From the NCBI RefSeq assembly GCF_014253075.1, contig NZ_JACLZJ010000002.1, forward strand, positions 186,001-250,000: a stretch of 64,000 nucleotides of DNA. Direction: 5' to 3'. Under the pieces are notes generated by a model that saw only the letters and a program-made list of their open reading frames with translations, had not been told where the DNA came from and did not search any database. Made by a program: the position numbers and the translations under genes. Origin of the DNA: Ochrobactrum sp. CM-21-5. GTDB taxonomy: Bacteria; Pseudomonadota; Alphaproteobacteria; Rhizobiales; Rhizobiaceae. Shown one piece after another: positions 62,405 through 64,000 of this stretch; position 1 is the stretch's first letter; every line of letters begins with the position of its first letter.

Positions 62405-64000
62405 TCAATCCCGGTTTCCGGTCAGGATCTCACGCTTGCCGACATGGTTTGCCGGTCCGACGAGTCCTTCCTGCTCCATGCGCTCCACAAGCGAGGCGGC
62501 CCGGTTATAGCCGATGCCCAGACGGCGCTGGATATAGGAGGTGGAGCATTTCTTATCGCGCATCACCACCTTGACGGCCTGTTCGTAAACATCGTCACCG
62601 TCTTCCGAACCCATGGCAGAATTGTCGAAGACCGCCGTATCCTGGCTTACGTCTTCCTCTTCCTCGTCTTCCGTAACGGTTGCCAGATAATCCGGGCGCC
62701 CTTGTTCCTTGAGATGGTTGACCACCTTTTCCACTTCCTCGTCGGAAACGAAAGGTCCATGAACGCGGACGATACGCCCACCGCCAGCCATGTGCAGCAT
62801 GTCGCCCTGACCGAGAAGCTGTTCGGCACCCATCTCGCCAAGAATGGTGCGGCTGTCGATTTTCGACGTGACCTGGAACGAGATGCGGGTCGGGAAGTTG
62901 GCCTTGATCGTGCCGGTAATGACATCGACCGAAGGGCGCTGCGTCGCCATGATGAGGTGAATGCCGGCAGCACGCGCCATCTGCGCCAAACGCTGCACCG
63001 CGCCTTCAATGTCTTTGCCGGCGACCATCATCAGGTCGGCCATCTCGTCGATGATGACCACGATATAGGGCATCGGCGTCAGATCGAGTTCTTCCTGGAC
63101 ATAGGTCGGCTCACCTGTTTCCTTGTCGAAGCCGGACTGTACCGTGCACATCACGGTCTCGCCCTTGCCCTTGGCGGAAGAAGCCCGTTGATTGAAGCCC
63201 TCAATGTTGCGCACCCCCAGACGCGCCATCTTGCGATAGCGGTCTTCCATTTCACGCACGGCCCACTTCAATGCCACGACGGCTTTTTTCGGGTCGGTCA
63301 CCACGGGGGTCAGCAGGTGCGGAATGCCGTCATAAATCGACAGTTCCAGCATCTTCGGATCGACCATGATCAGGCGGCATTCTTCCGGCTTGAAGCGGTA
63401 GAGCAGCGACAAGATCATGGTATTGATGGCAACAGACTTGCCTGAACCCGTGGTGCCAGCCACCAGAAGATGAGGCATCTTTGCCAGTTCCGCGATGATC
63501 GGCTCACCGCCGATACCCTTGCCGAGGCAAAGCGGCAGGCGATAATTCGATGCCTCGAACGTGCGGGAGTCGATCATTTCCCGCAGATAGACAGTTTCGC
63601 GATTGGCATTCGGCAATTCGATGCCGATGACATTGCGGCCCGGAACCACCGCCACACGGGCAGAGAGCGCCGACATGGAGCGGGCGATATCGTCGGCAAG
63701 GCCGATGACGCGCGAGGATTTCACACCCGGAGCAGGTTCGAATTCATAGAGCGTGACCACTGGACCGGGGCGAACATGGATAATTTCGCCACGCACGCCG
63801 AAATCTTCAAGAACGCTTTCCAGCAACCCGGCGCTGCGCTCCAGCATTTCCTGCGTGATGACATTGCCGTCCTGCGACGGCGCTTCCTGAAGAAGCTCGC
63901 GCGGCGGGAATTCATAAGCGCCGAATGTAACCGGCGCTTCGGTGCGGGGGAGGGGCTGAGGCTGGTAAAGTGCGATGGGGGGTGGAGCCTTCGTCGGAGC
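62405..64000 (-). CDS. ftsK: DNA translocase FtsK, C-terminal part, cut by window edge
   Basis: 531 residues are visible and the frame stays open to base 64000, so the N-terminal membrane domain and part of the linker lie outside. The motor domain has Walker [17 protein letters not shown] and Walker [20 protein letters not shown]. An acidic linker ([10 protein letters not shown]) leads to the C-terminal gamma winged-helix domain ([32 protein letters not shown]), which reads KOPS sites and contacts XerD. FtsK clears and resolves chromosome termini at the septum. The expected lolA neighbour of many Rhizobiales is not seen downstream. Confidence 0.93.
   Translation of the reverse strand, partial: APTKAPPPIALYQPQPLPRTEAPVTFGAYEFPPRELLQEAPSQDGNVITQEMLERSAGLLESVLEDFGVRGEIIHVRPGPVVTLYEFEPAPGVKSSRVIGLADDIARSMSALSARVAVVPGRNVIGIELPNANRETVYLREMIDSRTFEASNYRLPLCLGKGIGGEPIIAELAKMPHLLVAGTTGSGKSVAINTMILSLLYRFKPEECRLIMVDPKMLELSIYDGIPHLLTPVVTDPKKAVVALKWAVREMEDRYRKMARLGVRNIEGFNQRASSAKGKGETVMCTVQSGFDKETGEPTYVQEELDLTPMPYIVVIIDEMADLMMVAGKDIEGAVQRLAQMARAAGIHLIMATQRPSVDVITGTIKANFPTRISFQVTSKIDSRTILGEMGAEQLLGQGDMLHMAGGGRIVRVHGPFVSDEEVEKVVNHLKEQGRPDYLATVTEDEEEEDVSQDTAVFDNSAMGSEDGDDVYEQAVKVVMRDKKCSTSYIQRRLGIGYNRAASLVERMEQEGLVGPANHVGKREILTGNRD

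Overview
The window looks like a piece of an alphaproteobacterial (Rhizobiales) genome, most probably Brucellaceae (Brucella/Ochrobactrum type). This is inferred from the GC-rich codon use, the fused MrpAB antiporter, the octopine-type amino-acid ABC transporters, the TauR/TauXY/Xsc taurine pathway and the gene content as a whole. It could be part of a second chromosome, but the sequence alone does not prove that. No transposase, integrase, tRNA, rRNA or CRISPR array was seen. The window reads as dense metabolic and transport DNA, cut by both window edges (ndh at the left, ftsK at the right).

Layout. 1-2.9 kb: type II NADH dehydrogenase (partial), a MarR regulator, and a divergent DUF899-VOC pair behind a perfect palindrome. 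2.9-8.4 kb: a 33-residue membrane protein, an AgcS amino-acid symporter, MetA (with the acetyl-CoA-type residue E111), an MFS exporter and a lipoprotein GH25 muramidase. 8.5-11.1 kb: a PdxR/MocR regulator with its divergent FMN-type target, and an Lrp regulator. 11.3-16.2 kb: a short leader-like ORF, a polar amino-acid ABC transporter and a RocB-like M20 peptidase. 16.2-25.5 kb: a complete taurine uptake and degradation operon (tauABC-tauXY-xsc-pta) with divergent tauR; TauR-type direct repeats lie between them and an intrinsic terminator lies between xsc and pta. 25.5-26.2 kb: two tandem paralogous small proteins of unknown function. 26.6-31.2 kb: an AbgB-like M20 amidohydrolase with a second amino-acid ABC transporter. 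31.3-34.2 kb: a Mog-type molybdopterin protein, a nitroreductase and a COG4529-type flavoprotein. 34.5-40.6 kb: six-gene (group 2) Mrp Na+/H+ antiporter. 40.7-47.8 kb: a GbsR/MarR regulator leading cydDCABX (cytochrome bd and its assembly ABC exporter), with a double inverted repeat upstream. 47.9-55.3 kb: a GntR regulator and BadF-type sugar kinase, divergent from a sugar ABC transporter with a Gfo/Idh/MocA dehydrogenase. 55.6-60.9 kb: branched-chain 2-oxoacid dehydrogenase (bkd E1 alpha, E1 beta, E2, E3). 60.9-64 kb: an orphan SURF1 gene, small doubtful ORFs and FtsK.

How it works together. Several blocks are scavenging modules. Taurine enters by TauABC, is deaminated by TauXY to sulfoacetaldehyde, is split by Xsc to acetyl phosphate and sulfite, and reaches acetyl-CoA by Pta. 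Two amino-acid importers are each paired with a cytoplasmic M20 hydrolase, which suggests import of acylated or amidated amino-acid compounds followed by cleavage. Bkd feeds branched-chain amino-acid carbon into acyl-CoA. Cytochrome bd, NDH-2 and Mrp serve respiration and ion homeostasis. The least understood parts are the small proteins (2929-3030, 11315-11425, 25542-26184, 61922-62101), the GbsR control of cyd, and the hairpin placed between the Shine-Dalgarno sequence and start codon of cydA.
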